A stretch of DNA of 15,759 nt. Source: Spirochaetaceae bacterium. Its GTDB lineage: Bacteria; Spirochaetota; Spirochaetia; DSM-2461. The stretch covers positions 1 to 15,759 of the forward strand of contig JAEINM010000041.1 of NCBI GenBank assembly GCA_016342385.1, in the 5' to 3' direction. Position numbers and translations under genes: made by a program. The notes beneath the pieces were generated by a model that saw only the letters and a program-made list of their open reading frames with translations, was not told where the DNA came from and did no database searches. Of this stretch, positions 1 to 6,210 are shown piece after piece (positions within the stretch are counted from its first letter, which is position 1; every line of letters starts with the position of its first letter).

Positions 1-677
1 GCCATATCCAGACTCATAGGACAAACATCAGAACAGGACCCACAAGATGTACATTTATTCACAGAACTTTTGATAAATAAACCGGGAAGCCTCAATAGAA
101 CTCCCAGCATCTGCCCTATAACCATAAAAGGAGACATCCAGCAGCTTGTATGGCAAAAACCATATCTCCCAAGTACAAGACTCAATAGGAGTATTAATGT
201 CAATACAAAAAGATAGATAATATAAGCACCGGGATTACTTATGGAAATCCCATATTTCAACTGATAGAAAAAGTCAGGTTCTAAAGGACTTTCCTTTAAT
301 CCTGCCGCTGAAAGGGCCAATGAAATCCATGCCGCTAACCATGGTACCCATAGAGCAAATTTGATCCATTGCAATTTACTTCTATTCACTTTGTTAGGAT
401 TTGCACTAAAAGAGAAGTTCTGAACGGCACCGGCAGGACATATCCAGCCGCAGAAGAGTCTTCCCCAAAAGATAGAAATGAAAAATTGAGCTGCAAATAC
501 AAATACACTTCCTGCAATAATCCCTTCCATCAATCCCATAAAAGGGAGGTAAGGTGAAAAATAATATAATGTGACCGGCATTAGTACAACCCAGATCAAC
601 ATCAGCCCAATTCTGATTCTCTGCCTTCTTTTATTAATGGCAATATACGTATCTTTGATTCGTTTTGTTGTTTTCAT
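1..677 (-). CDS. Membrane polyferredoxin, NapH/NosR/YccM-like 4Fe-4S protein (3' end cut by window)
   Basis: The minus frame is open from an ATG at 677 to the window edge (225 codons seen, no stop). I read two membrane 'polyferredoxin' motifs, GRLFCGWICPAGA (Cys76 and Cys80) and GRYGFCHTSCWMSP (Cys175 and Cys179), then a ferredoxin motif CTSCGSCSDVCP (Cys209, 212, 215, 219). Hydrophobic segments lie near residues 22-42, 50-70, 107-125 and 150-170. This order is typical of the NapH/NosR C-terminal/YccM family, which passes electrons from the quinone pool or a periplasmic flavin domain through Fe-S clusters in the membrane. The electron acceptor cannot be told here. An in-frame TAG lies two codons upstream of the ATG, so this is the first possible ATG; its Shine-Dalgarno is weak. 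It follows a LuxR-type regulator on the same strand after an 82-nt gap containing two hairpins. Family is well supported; physiological role is not. Confidence 0.88.
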   Translation of the reverse strand, partial: MKTTKRIKDTYIAINKRRQRIRIGLMLIWVVLMPVTLYYFSPYLPFMGLMEGIIAGSVFVFAAQFFISIFWGRLFCGWICPAGAVQNFSFSANPNKVNRSKLQWIKFALWVPWLAAWISLALSAAGLKESPLEPDFFYQLKYGISISNPGAYIIYLFVLTLILLLSLVLGRYGFCHTSCWMSPFMVIGQMLGVLLRLPGLFIKSSVNKCTSCGSCSDVCPMSLDM

Positions 678-711
678 AAGCTAATTATCAACATAAATTG
701 TTTATAAAACT

Positions 712-755
712 ATCAGGGCTGACTCCTGATTTCATAGGGGTTAGCCCCTAATCAG
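712..755 (-). promoter_or_regulatory. Two overlapping hairpins (attenuator- or terminator-like) between LuxR gene and polyferredoxin
   Basis: On the minus strand the first hairpin pairs TAGGGG with CCCCTA around a 4-nt loop (735-750). An outer CTGAT/ATCAG stem extends it (751-755 with 726-730), with a 4-nt bulge at 731-734. The second hairpin pairs ATCAGG (725-730) with CCTGAT (712-717) around a 7-nt loop and is followed by AGTTTT. The segment 726-730 is shared, so the outer stem of the first hairpin excludes the second. The layout suits a terminator or attenuator placed before the polyferredoxin gene. The U-tract is short, so termination strength is uncertain. Confidence 0.5.
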
Positions 756-759
756 CGTT

Positions 760-1665
760 TTAATCACGTGATGAATGAATTAAACGGAAGAGTTCAATCC
801 TGTTTTTTACTTCTGTTTTACGGAGAATAGAGGTCAGATGATTTTCTACAGTTTTTTCCGATATAAAAAGTTTTTCTCCTATCAGGCTGTTTGAATCACC
901 TGAGATTACCAGTTCAACGACATCTTTCTCTCTTGAAGAGATTCTATAATGCTCAAAAAAATAATTACTGATTTTATTATTCTCCATTAAAGTCGGTTTT
1001 CCAAAAAGATTCTGTACTTCGAATATGGATATCAGGCAGATTCCACTGACATAAAAAGCTAGTGATAAATCATTTAGATATATAGGAAGTTGAATGCCTA
1101 TGGCATCAATGAACACAAAAGGGATGAATATGACTGATAATATGCCTATCCTTCTTAAAAATATCCGGTTCTTTATTTTTTGCTCTCCCAGACTTTTAAT
1201 TAATATTATTAGAACGGATAAAAGTGGTGTGAAAAAAATCAGAAACTGCAGGAATCTTCCTGAAATAAGGGGGAAAAATCCTAAGAGATATAATACACCG
1301 AAGATAAATGTTAAAACAGGAGGGGAAAACAGGAATAAATGCCACCAGAATCCATTTGCTGCTCCTGTTCGTAACAGAGCTAAGCGGGGAAGAGCTATTG
1401 AAACTAACAACCCGCCGATCAATGCCCAGATATTACTGAATGAGATAATAGTATTATACATTAATTCAGAAACAACAGGTTTAATGACATTTCCATACCG
1501 AAATATGAGGATTTCAATAAGGAATGAACCGAGACCGGCAATAGCAGCGGCAAACCAAATCGATGCCTGGTGATGATATTGTATACGGAACCAGATAGCA
1601 AGAGCTATTGATGCTGCAGAGAAAGCAATGGCTAATAGAAGAATAAAAGATGTGAAATGATCCAA
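760..1665 (-). CDS. LuxR-family regulator with seven-helix membrane domain
   Basis: A 301-residue protein. About seven hydrophobic helices fill residues 5-215 (near 5-27, 36-56, 75-93, 105-128, 135-156, 171-190 and 198-216). A LuxR/GerE helix-turn-helix follows at about 240-300, with the typical SSREKDVVEL and ISEKTVENHLTSILRKTEVKNR segments. There is no receiver domain, so the membrane part probably senses a lipid, small molecule or partner and the tethered helix-turn-helix acts at the membrane. The start codon is TTG (1663-1665): AAGGA lies six bases before it and no better in-frame start is near. It diverges from radC, and the polyferredoxin gene lies downstream in the same direction and may be its target. 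Fold and class are secure; the signal is unknown. Confidence 0.85.
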   Translation of the reverse strand: MDHFTSFILLLAIAFSAASIALAIWFRIQYHHQASIWFAAAIAGLGSFLIEILIFRYGNVIKPVVSELMYNTIISFSNIWALIGGLLVSIALPRLALLRTGAANGFWWHLFLFSPPVLTFIFGVLYLLGFFPLISGRFLQFLIFFTPLLSVLIILIKSLGEQKIKNRIFLRRIGILSVIFIPFVFIDAIGIQLPIYLNDLSLAFYVSGICLISIFEVQNLFGKPTLMENNKISNYFFEHYRISSREKDVVELVISGDSNSLIGEKLFISEKTVENHLTSILRKTEVKNRIELFRLIHSSRD

Positions 1666-1708
1666 ATTAATTCCTTAAAGATCTTTTGTATATTATATTA
1701 TGATCTCC

Positions 1709-1771
1709 TCTGTTTATACACCCTGAAATATAAACAGATTTGAAGTACGAGCTAAACTATCTCTGTTTATA
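1709..1771. promoter_or_regulatory. Three-copy operator-like repeat upstream of radC
   Basis: TCTGTTTATA occurs at 1709-1718 and again at 1762-1771, and its exact reverse complement TATAAACAGA lies at 1729-1738. The first pair forms a perfect 10-bp dyad with a 10-nt spacer; the third copy ends five bases before the radC ATG. The block lies between the divergent LuxR gene (start 1665) and radC (start 1777), so a regulator bound here could affect both. The half-site does not match the spacing of an E. coli-type LexA box. Confidence 0.5.
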
Positions 1772-1776
1772 TAGAC

Positions 1777-2451
1777 ATGAAAACCTACGAACTGAAAAAA
1801 ATATCCACCATGTCTGTATATGACCGGCCGAGAGAAAAGATAATGAGCCGTGGAGCCGAAATCCTTTCCGACATTGAATTGATGGCTATACTTATCGGAA
1901 GCGGTACGAAAAAACACCCGGTCGAGAAACTGGCCTCCAAAGTCCTGCAGCTTGTAGATGAAACCCCGGGAATTTTCGAAGCAGACGATTTCCTATCAAT
2001 AGATGGTATAGGACCTGCCAAAGCCACCTTGTTAACAGCGGCCATGGAATTATCCAGAAGGATCTACAGCCCCCGGAACAAAAAGATCTCCTCCCCTTCC
2101 GATGTCTACCCACTGATTGCCCACTACGGTGATCGGCAACAGGAGTATTTCTTCAGCATTTCCCTCAATGGAGCACATGAGGTAATTGAAGTGAAAACCG
2201 TATCCAAAGGAATATTAAATCGTGCGATTATACATCCGAGGGAGATTTTCGCAGAAGCCATTACTCAAAGAGCGGCTTCCATCGTGGTGGCCCATAACCA
2301 CCCATCGGGGAATCTGGAACCAAGCAAAGAGGATCGGGACATTACTTACCGCCTTCAGGAGGCCGGTATGTTATTGGGGATTGAATTGCTAGACCATGTG
2401 GTCTTTTCCCATAAGGGATATTTCAGTTTCCTCGAGGAGGGAGAGATCTGA
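1777..2451 (+). CDS. radC: RadC family JAB/MPN-domain protein
   Basis: A 224-residue protein of normal family length. It has the RPREK N-terminal signature (17-21), a helix-hairpin-helix-like IDGIGPAKA (75-83) and the RadC metalloprotease-fold motif with His173, His175 (AHNHPSG) and Asp186. Despite its name, a role in DNA repair has not held up in E. coli, and the biochemical activity of the family is unsettled. The ATG at 1777 was chosen because 16 residues before RPRE is usual, but there is no Shine-Dalgarno. A TTTATA box lies at 1766-1771, so the transcript may have almost no leader. The alternative is the ATG at 1810, which would leave only six residues before RPRE. No obvious terminator follows. 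Confidence 0.95.
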   Translation: MKTYELKKISTMSVYDRPREKIMSRGAEILSDIELMAILIGSGTKKHPVEKLASKVLQLVDETPGIFEADDFLSIDGIGPAKATLLTAAMELSRRIYSPRNKKISSPSDVYPLIAHYGDRQQEYFFSISLNGAHEVIEVKTVSKGILNRAIIHPREIFAEAITQRAASIVVAHNHPSGNLEPSKEDRDITYRLQEAGMLLGIELLDHVVFSHKGYFSFLEEGEI

Positions 2452-2572
2452 GATGAAGAATCCTGATTACCAACCATAATGATTCAACAGACATTTAAAC
2501 TTATAGGAAATGACCTGATATGCTTCTATTCTTTGCAACCTAATGACAATTACTAGCACTTCCGGCTTAAAA
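2452..2572. other. Short intergenic spacer between convergent radC and small ORF
   Basis: I see no ORF with a ribosome-binding site, no strong hairpin with a T-tract and no repeat in this 121-bp stretch. It separates the radC stop from the stop of the minus-strand 57-residue ORF. Confidence 0.5.
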
Positions 2573-2746
2573 TCATTTGTCACTTATTTCTGAGCACAGT
2601 ATATCCTGTTCTTTCATACTTGTTTCAAAAATTATTAATGCTTTCACAAGAAAAAAAGACTCTGTTTGCTTCAGGATCATACTCAGAGCTTCCTGTCTAT
2701 CTACCGGTTCAGTATTAAGATAAGCATCAAAGGCATTACTTGTCAT
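2573..2746 (-). CDS. Small hypothetical protein, 57 residues
   Basis: I read an ATG at 2744-2746 preceded by AAGGGA at ideal spacing, then 57 sense codons and a TGA at 2573-2575. The peptide begins MTSNAFDAYLNTEPVDRQEA and ends EISDK. It is acidic at both ends, with a hydrophobic helical stretch near residues 31-40 (FFLVKALIIF). I do not recognise the family. It lies 62 nt downstream of the DUF899 gene on the same strand, so it may be the second gene of that operon. The good ribosome-binding site and protein-like composition argue that it is real; its short length and lack of a recognised homologue argue for caution. Confidence 0.55.
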   Translation of the reverse strand: MTSNAFDAYLNTEPVDRQEALSMILKQTESFFLVKALIIFETSMKEQDILCSEISDK

Positions 2747-2808
2747 TTCATTCCCTTATTATTTATTCTTATCAATTACAAATTTATTTTTTATTCCTCT
2801 ACTTTTAC

Positions 2809-3405
2809 TTAATTTAAGCCCACTCCTCCGTCATCCATTTTAACCGGACGTTTCCAGTAGAAAAATTGAGGAATAACCGATTCGTCATCCTCACCTGCCA
2901 GGCTGATAATATTCCAGAATGAACAATACTCATCTCCTGGACCAAATACACTTTTATTTTTCCTATATATTTTATTATTTTTACGAACGTAACAGACAAT
3001 CCCCGGAGAATTGGTGTCGCTACCAACTGATTGCTCCCGAATATATTCTCCTCCCCCATGGGATGCCATACGGAATCGCCAGCCTCTGCTGTTGGCCAAC
3101 TCCCTTTGCTCATGAGGAGCATCTTTCGAAACGAGAACAACAGAATACAGATTTTCAAGATGAGGTATAAACGGATTTATCCCATCTGCCCATAATGTGC
3201 AGTACCGGCATCCCTGTCCCATATTATGAATTAAAAACAATGTATCATTATCAGCGAATAAATCGAGAAGAGACAACTCACCCTCAAATGTTTTGAAACG
3301 ATAATTCTTTACTTCCACAGGTGGATTTTCCCTTCTGAGTTTTGTTAGCTTTTTATTGATTTCACACATCTCATTTTCCAGTTTTTCTATCTCATTCTGG
3401 ACCAT
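2809..3405 (-). CDS. DUF899 family thioredoxin-like protein
   Basis: A 198-residue protein. A short N-terminal coiled helix (1-25) is followed by a thioredoxin-like region with HNMGQGCRYCTLWADG (60-75). Cys66 and Cys69 make a CxxC pair followed by the WADG signature of DUF899 proteins, which are thioredoxin-fold proteins of unknown substrate. GPGDEYCSFWNI near 155-166 also fits the family. The start at 3403-3405 has GAGGA at good spacing. A large palindrome lies just upstream at 3427-3467 and could control it. Cytosolic redox or peroxide-related work is plausible by fold, but no substrate can be named. Confidence 0.82.
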   Translation of the reverse strand: MVQNEIEKLENEMCEINKKLTKLRRENPPVEVKNYRFKTFEGELSLLDLFADNDTLFLIHNMGQGCRYCTLWADGINPFIPHLENLYSVVLVSKDAPHEQRELANSRGWRFRMASHGGGEYIREQSVGSDTNSPGIVCYVRKNNKIYRKNKSVFGPGDEYCSFWNIISLAGEDDESVIPQFFYWKRPVKMDDGGVGLN

Positions 3406-3426
3406 ATCAATTCCTCACTTATTAAA

Positions 3427-3467
3427 TTGGATATATACAGGACAAAGTATTGTCTGTATATATCCAA
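3427..3467. promoter_or_regulatory. 41-bp near-perfect palindrome, probable operator
   Basis: The left arm TTGGATATATACAGGACAA (3427-3445) and right arm TTGTCTGTATATATCCAA (3450-3467) are complementary over 18 bp, with one extra G in the left arm and a 4-nt centre AGTA. It lies 21 bp upstream of the DUF899 start and about 100 bp upstream of the promoter of the divergent VOC operon. No T-tract follows on either strand, so an operator or cruciform fits better than a terminator. A smaller dyad, CAAGT/ACTTG, adjoins it at 3465-3479. Confidence 0.65.
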
Positions 3468-3564
3468 GTATAAAACTTGAAAATATTACTTTCTAGTATT
3501 TTCTCACGAGGTAATTCTATTAAAATTTCAACTGTGCAATTCAATGCCTGTTTGCAGATTTCGA

Positions 3565-3593
3565 TTGTCAAATCAATCCGGGAGAATTATATT
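3565..3593 (+). promoter_or_regulatory. Sigma-70-type promoter of the VOC-SRPBCC-DUF1761 operon
   Basis: TTGTCA (3565-3570) and TATATT (3588-3593) are separated by 17 bp. The predicted start near 3600 leaves about 23 nt of leader containing the AGGAGG ribosome site. The -10 region also forms an 8-bp inverted repeat, ATTATATT/AATATAAT (3586-3593 and 3600-3607). Confidence 0.55.
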
Positions 3594-3622
3594 TTTAATA
3601 ATATAATCCAGGAGGAATATAG

Positions 3623-4039
3623 ATGACTATAACACCTTATATTAATTTACCAGGAAACGCTGAAGAGGCGATGAATTTCTATAAAGGCATCTTTGGGGGT
3701 ACAACTGAGATCATGCGTTGGAATGAGATGCCTCCGAATCAAAAGATGCCTTTGAGTGATGACTGGCAGAACAAAATCATGCATTGTTCTCTTAATATAG
3801 ATGAAGACGTGACTCTCTATTTATCAGATTCATTGGTGAATGAGACGCCAGCGAACAACACAGTCTTCCTTCATGTTGTGTTCGATTCCGAAGATGAACT
3901 TCGAAAAGCATATAAAGCGCTCTCAGTAGATGGTAAAGTAAATATGCCTGTAGACAATACTTTCTGGGGCTCGGTTTATGGAGATCTAGTAGACAAGTAT
4001 GGCACAGGCTGGGGCCTGGAGTTTCCATTGTCGAAATAA
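3623..4039 (+). CDS. VOC superfamily protein, PhnB/YjdN-like
   Basis: A 138-residue protein with the PhnB-like pattern of the glyoxalase/bleomycin-resistance/dioxygenase fold. The N-terminal TPYINLPGNAEEAMNFYKGIFGG is the usual first beta-alpha unit, His54 lies in MHCSLNI, and the C-terminal FWGSVYGDLVDKYGTGW (114-130) is the family's closing signature. VOC proteins bind metals or hydrophobic ligands and cover isomerases, dioxygenases and drug-binding proteins, so no reaction can be assigned. AGGAGG lies eight bases before the ATG. It is first in a three-gene operon; the next gene begins 37 nt downstream. Confidence 0.87.
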   Translation: MTITPYINLPGNAEEAMNFYKGIFGGTTEIMRWNEMPPNQKMPLSDDWQNKIMHCSLNIDEDVTLYLSDSLVNETPANNTVFLHVVFDSEDELRKAYKALSVDGKVNMPVDNTFWGSVYGDLVDKYGTGWGLEFPLSK

Positions 4040-4076
4040 ATGAGTTCCTATTATTGAATTGAGGAGAAACTAATAT

Positions 4077-4523
4077 ATGGTAATAAAATCACAAATAACA
4101 ATAAACAGTACTAAAGATAAGGTATGGAAAGTCATAACTGATATTGAAAACTCTCTAAACTTTATTAGGGGAATTGAAAAAATTGAGATCCTGGAACAAA
4201 ATGGAGATAAATTTATTGGCTTGAAATGGAAAGAAACCAGAACCATGTTCGGTCAGACTGCTACAGAAATAATGTGGATTACTGATGCTAAAGAAAATGA
4301 ATTCTATTCTACCAGGGCGGAAAGCCATGGAGCAATTTATGTAACAGAATTTTTATTATCAGAGAATAACGGTTCTACTGAATTGTCAATGCACTTCACT
4401 TCAAATGCTGTTACTTTTAAGGCAAAACTCTTATCCATCATGTTCTTCCTATTTGCCGGGGCGACTAAAAAAGCCTTTATGGATGATTTAATAGATATAA
4501 AGGCCGCTGTTGAAAAGAAATAG
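4077..4523 (+). CDS. SRPBCC (START/Bet v1-like) ligand-binding protein
   Basis: A 148-residue protein. Its opening IKSQITINSTKDKVWKVITDIENSLNFIRGIEKIEIL is the classic first strand and helices of the SRPBCC superfamily (polyketide cyclase/dehydrase, CoxG and AHSA1 relatives), and its length is right. The C-terminal helix (about 128-148) would close the hydrophobic cavity. A hydrophobic SIMFFLFAG stretch near 124-132 is unusually greasy for a soluble member. GGAG precedes the ATG at good spacing. Such genes often stand beside VOC genes in small stress or uncharacterised operons, as here. Ligand unknown. Confidence 0.75.
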   Translation: MVIKSQITINSTKDKVWKVITDIENSLNFIRGIEKIEILEQNGDKFIGLKWKETRTMFGQTATEIMWITDAKENEFYSTRAESHGAIYVTEFLLSENNGSTELSMHFTSNAVTFKAKLLSIMFFLFAGATKKAFMDDLIDIKAAVEKK

Positions 4524-4560
4524 AGATTGATTTTTTTTGTTAATGAAAGGAGAACTGCAT

Positions 4561-4983
4561 ATGATAAATTTTCTTAACGTAAGTATTTGGGTAATTCTGA
4601 TTTCCGGTGTTATCAATATGGTCGGAGGTATGCTGTGGTATGGACCTCTTTTCGGAAAACCCTGGATGAAAGGAATGGGTATAGATCCAAATGACAAAGA
4701 AAAAATAAAAGAGATGCAAAAAGGCTCCGGAATAGGATATGCATTTTCCCTTTTGTTTTCACTCATATTCGGATATGCCACAGATCTGATATTGAATACT
4801 CTGAATTTACCCAATGTATTTGTTGCCCTGGCTCTAATATTTATTGTTTATATCGGGTTTTCTCTGAGCAATACGATTAAAGGAATTCTATGGGGTGAAA
4901 TCAGCAAGCCCGTATTTGTCATTAATACAGGATTTGAAGTGTTTTCTGTCATTGTCCTGACTTTTGTCGCCTATTATCTGTAA
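4561..4983 (+). CDS. DUF1761 family membrane protein
   Basis: I chose the ATG at 4561 (140 residues) because AAAGGAG (4546-4552) sits eight bases before it; the longer TTG/ATG starts at 4537 and 4543 would lie at or before this site. Four hydrophobic helices are visible (about 7-26, 58-78, 86-106 and 120-139). The segment MLWYGPLFGKPWMKGMG (24-40), between the first two helices, is the DUF1761 signature. The function of the family is unknown. It is last in the operon, 37 nt after the SRPBCC gene. Confidence 0.82.
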   Translation: MINFLNVSIWVILISGVINMVGGMLWYGPLFGKPWMKGMGIDPNDKEKIKEMQKGSGIGYAFSLLFSLIFGYATDLILNTLNLPNVFVALALIFIVYIGFSLSNTIKGILWGEISKPVFVINTGFEVFSVIVLTFVAYYL

Positions 4984-5062
4984 TCAAATATCACGATTGC
5001 GGACATGATATTTCCGGATTGCTGACTTTTTGTAAACTGTCGAGGATCTTAGACTCATATAG

Positions 5063-5446
5063 TCCACCACCCGGACTCTGGAGATATCAGAGATTACCTT
5101 GCCTGATGGTGAAAATATAACAGTGACACTGACAAATCCTGAGGGGTTTGCTATTTCACCTTCAGACAGAACAGTTGCGGTAAACGTGGAATTTACAATT
5201 GGAGCAGCACAACTCTGTGATGACTATGTAAATGAAGAGTCTGGAACAGGAGTCTATTATGATTGGTATCTACCGTCTCGAGATGAACTATTCAAACTTT
5301 ATCTTTCTAAAGATAAGATCGGAGGTTTCTCTAGTTTAGACTATTGGTCTTCTTCTGAAGATGGTTATCTCGATGCCTGGTTCAGGGGATTTTATGATGG
5401 ATACAATCAATGTTCAAGTCCCGGAAAAGAAGAATCCGGGACTTGA
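5063..5446 (+). pseudogene. Remnant of a DUF1566-type surface protein (internal deletion and C-terminal truncation)
   Basis: The frame is open from 5063, just after an in-frame TAG, to a TGA at 5444-5446, but has no convincing start or ribosome site. The first part (LPDGENITVTLTNPEGFAIS) resembles the beta-rich Ig-like repeats that precede DUF1566 domains in spirochaete surface proteins. The later part (AAQLCDDYVNEESGTGVYYD, then the LPSRDELFKLY and GGFSSLDYWSSSED segments) is the C-terminal half of DUF1566. The usual first half of that domain is missing between FTIG and AAQLC, which suggests a deletion joining two similar AA-rich spots, and the normal final VRAVRAF-like strand is replaced by a terminator hairpin. 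I conclude this is a decayed gene; a short expressed secreted protein is unlikely because no signal peptide remains. Confidence 0.7.
5414..5446. terminator. Strong hairpin, probable bidirectional terminator
   Basis: TCAAGTCCCGG (5414-5424) pairs perfectly with CCGGGACTTGA (5436-5446) across an 11-nt purine-rich loop. It lies between the convergent DUF1566 remnant and rpsU; the remnant's TGA is inside the right arm. Only short T-rich stretches follow on either side, so it could also act as a 3' stabilising stem. Confidence 0.6.
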
Positions 5447-5464
5447 TATTTATAGATAGTCTTT

Positions 5465-5674
5465 CTAATAACTTTTACGTTTTTCCTGTTTCTTAATATT
5501 CTGCAATTCTTTTCTTCGTAAAGATTTTTTCTGAATATGTTTCAGAGCAGAAGGTTTCTGAAAGTATTGTTTCTTTTTATACTCTCGAATGATTCCTTCT
5601 TTCTCTACTAATCTTTTAAACCTGCCAATTGCTTTCTCAAGATTTTCATCATCGTACAGCCGGATATTAGCCAA
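5465..5674 (-). CDS. rpsU: Small ribosomal subunit protein bS21
   Basis: A 69-residue protein if the TTG at 5672-5674 is the start: MANIRLYDDENLEKAIGRF, then KRLVEKEGIIREYKKKQ and a long basic tail. The pattern (acidic-basic helix, RFKR, EKEGI, KK.Q...KPS) is typical of bS21, which binds the 30S platform near the 3' end of 16S rRNA and assists initiation. The longer frame from an ATG at 5695 would place the AAGGAAGGTGA ribosome site inside the gene. With TTG as the start, that site has ideal spacing and the N-terminus matches family length. A convergent hairpin follows the stop. Upstream lies the unexplained structured region, which may be its leader. Confidence 0.9.
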   Translation of the reverse strand: MANIRLYDDENLEKAIGRFKRLVEKEGIIREYKKKQYFQKPSALKHIQKKSLRRKELQNIKKQEKRKSY

Positions 5675-5956
5675 AATTATCACCTTCCTTCTCATTTTAT
5701 ATTAGTCATTTATGCTAATTGAAAAATTTCAGAAATCTTTCATGCAGAAAACCGGACAGATAGAGGTCTTTTTTACATTGTACGCAAAATTTATGTAGTT
5801 CGGCTTTAAAAGAAAAGCAGCAAAGCTAAAAATGTTCTCTTTCTCTATTTTATTCATCCCATTTCCTGCGCGAAAGAGGAGAAGCAGGGTATGATCTTCC
5901 GGAGACTATGCCCCAACGATTCCAGCTACCTACACCTCATCTTCCATAAGATATAA

Positions 5957-5998
5957 GCAGACATCGTTAGCACTGAGGGTCCTTTGTCTGCGGTTTTT
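5957..5998 (+). terminator. Terminator-like hairpin with T5 tract, plus strand
   Basis: GCAGACA (5957-5963) pairs with TGTCTGC (5985-5991) across a 21-nt loop, followed by GG and TTTTT (5994-5998). The stem is short and the loop large, so this is tentative. If real, it would end a plus-strand transcript of the structured block. Confidence 0.35.
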
Positions 5999-6011
5999 AC
6001 AACTGGAATTC

Positions 6012-6039
6012 AATATATCTGAAACCCATAGAAAGTCAA
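6012..6039 (-). promoter_or_regulatory. Sigma-70-type promoter reading toward rpsU
   Basis: On the minus strand TTGACT (6034-6039) and TATATT (6012-6017) are separated by 16 bp. Transcription would start near 6005, at the edge of the structured block. No protein gene begins before rpsU (start 5674), so it drives either a non-coding RNA or a leader of about 330 nt for rpsU. Confidence 0.5.
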
Positions 6040-6107
6040 TACTGAAATACCCCATTCATTGTCATAATGTGTATATTATTTCAATGTTTATTCTCAGGAG
6101 GAGCTTA

Positions 6108-6174
6108 TTGGGAGATAATAATCTGTTCTGTGCCGTATTCTGAGCTACCGCTTAAAAGTTTCTGCAACTTTTAA
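6108..6174 (+). other. 11-residue ORF with strong ribosome site, followed by a 9-bp hairpin
   Basis: AGGAGGAG (6096-6103) sits just before a TTG at 6108-6110 that opens a 12-codon frame (MGDNNLFCAVF, TGA at 6141-6143). A perfect hairpin TTAAAAGTT/AACTTTTAA (6152-6160, 6166-6174, loop TCTGC) follows. The arrangement resembles a leader peptide, but the next gene is convergent, so there is nothing to control downstream. It may be the stub of a lost gene. On the minus strand the hairpin could instead mark the 3' end of the PLP enzyme transcript. Confidence 0.3.
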
Positions 6175-6210
6175 TAAGATAGCCATAACCATCAACCGGA
6201 TCAGATTTTA

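Larger units (their letters stand above)
5675..6210. other. Gene-poor 536-bp region with inverted repeats; candidate structured RNA or long rpsU leader
   Basis: I see no normal-length gene here. A dense cluster of pairing segments lies at 5865-6009: CCTGC/GCAGG (5865-5869, 5884-5888); GGGTAT/ATGCCC (5887-5892, 5908-5913, with one U-G pair on the plus-strand RNA); AACGAT/ATCGTT (5915-5920, 5963-5968); ATCTT/AAGAT (5939-5943, 5948-5952); GCAGACA/TGTCTGC (5957-5963, 5985-5991); ATTCCAG/CTGGAAT (5919-5925, 6003-6009). Several are mutually exclusive. On the plus strand the GCAGACA hairpin is followed by TTTTT; on the minus strand a good promoter points into the block and on to rpsU. No known RNA family was recognised. 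Confidence 0.4.

Noticed and set aside
1094..1573. 159-codon plus-strand ORF inside the first LuxR-type gene
   Set aside because: It lies wholly antisense to a membrane protein gene with clear domain signatures; it has low-complexity composition and no ribosome site.
1709..1738. LexA (SOS) box upstream of radC
   Set aside because: CTGT and ACAG are present but are separated by 20 bases rather than 8, and no spirochaetal LexA consensus was recognised.
4987..5012. AATATCA/TGATATT dyad after the DUF1761 gene as a terminator
   Set aside because: A weak AT-rich 7-bp stem with a 12-nt loop and no adjacent T-tract; the TTTTT lies 14 bp further on. Not convincing enough to call.
5911..5972. Integron attC-like site (CCCCAAC ... 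GTTAGCA with AACGAT/ATCGTT arms, about 62 bp)
   Set aside because: The outer arms pair, but the inner L arms do not, the core site departs from GTTRRRY, and there is no integrase or cassette array nearby. Chance similarity within a structured region is more likely.
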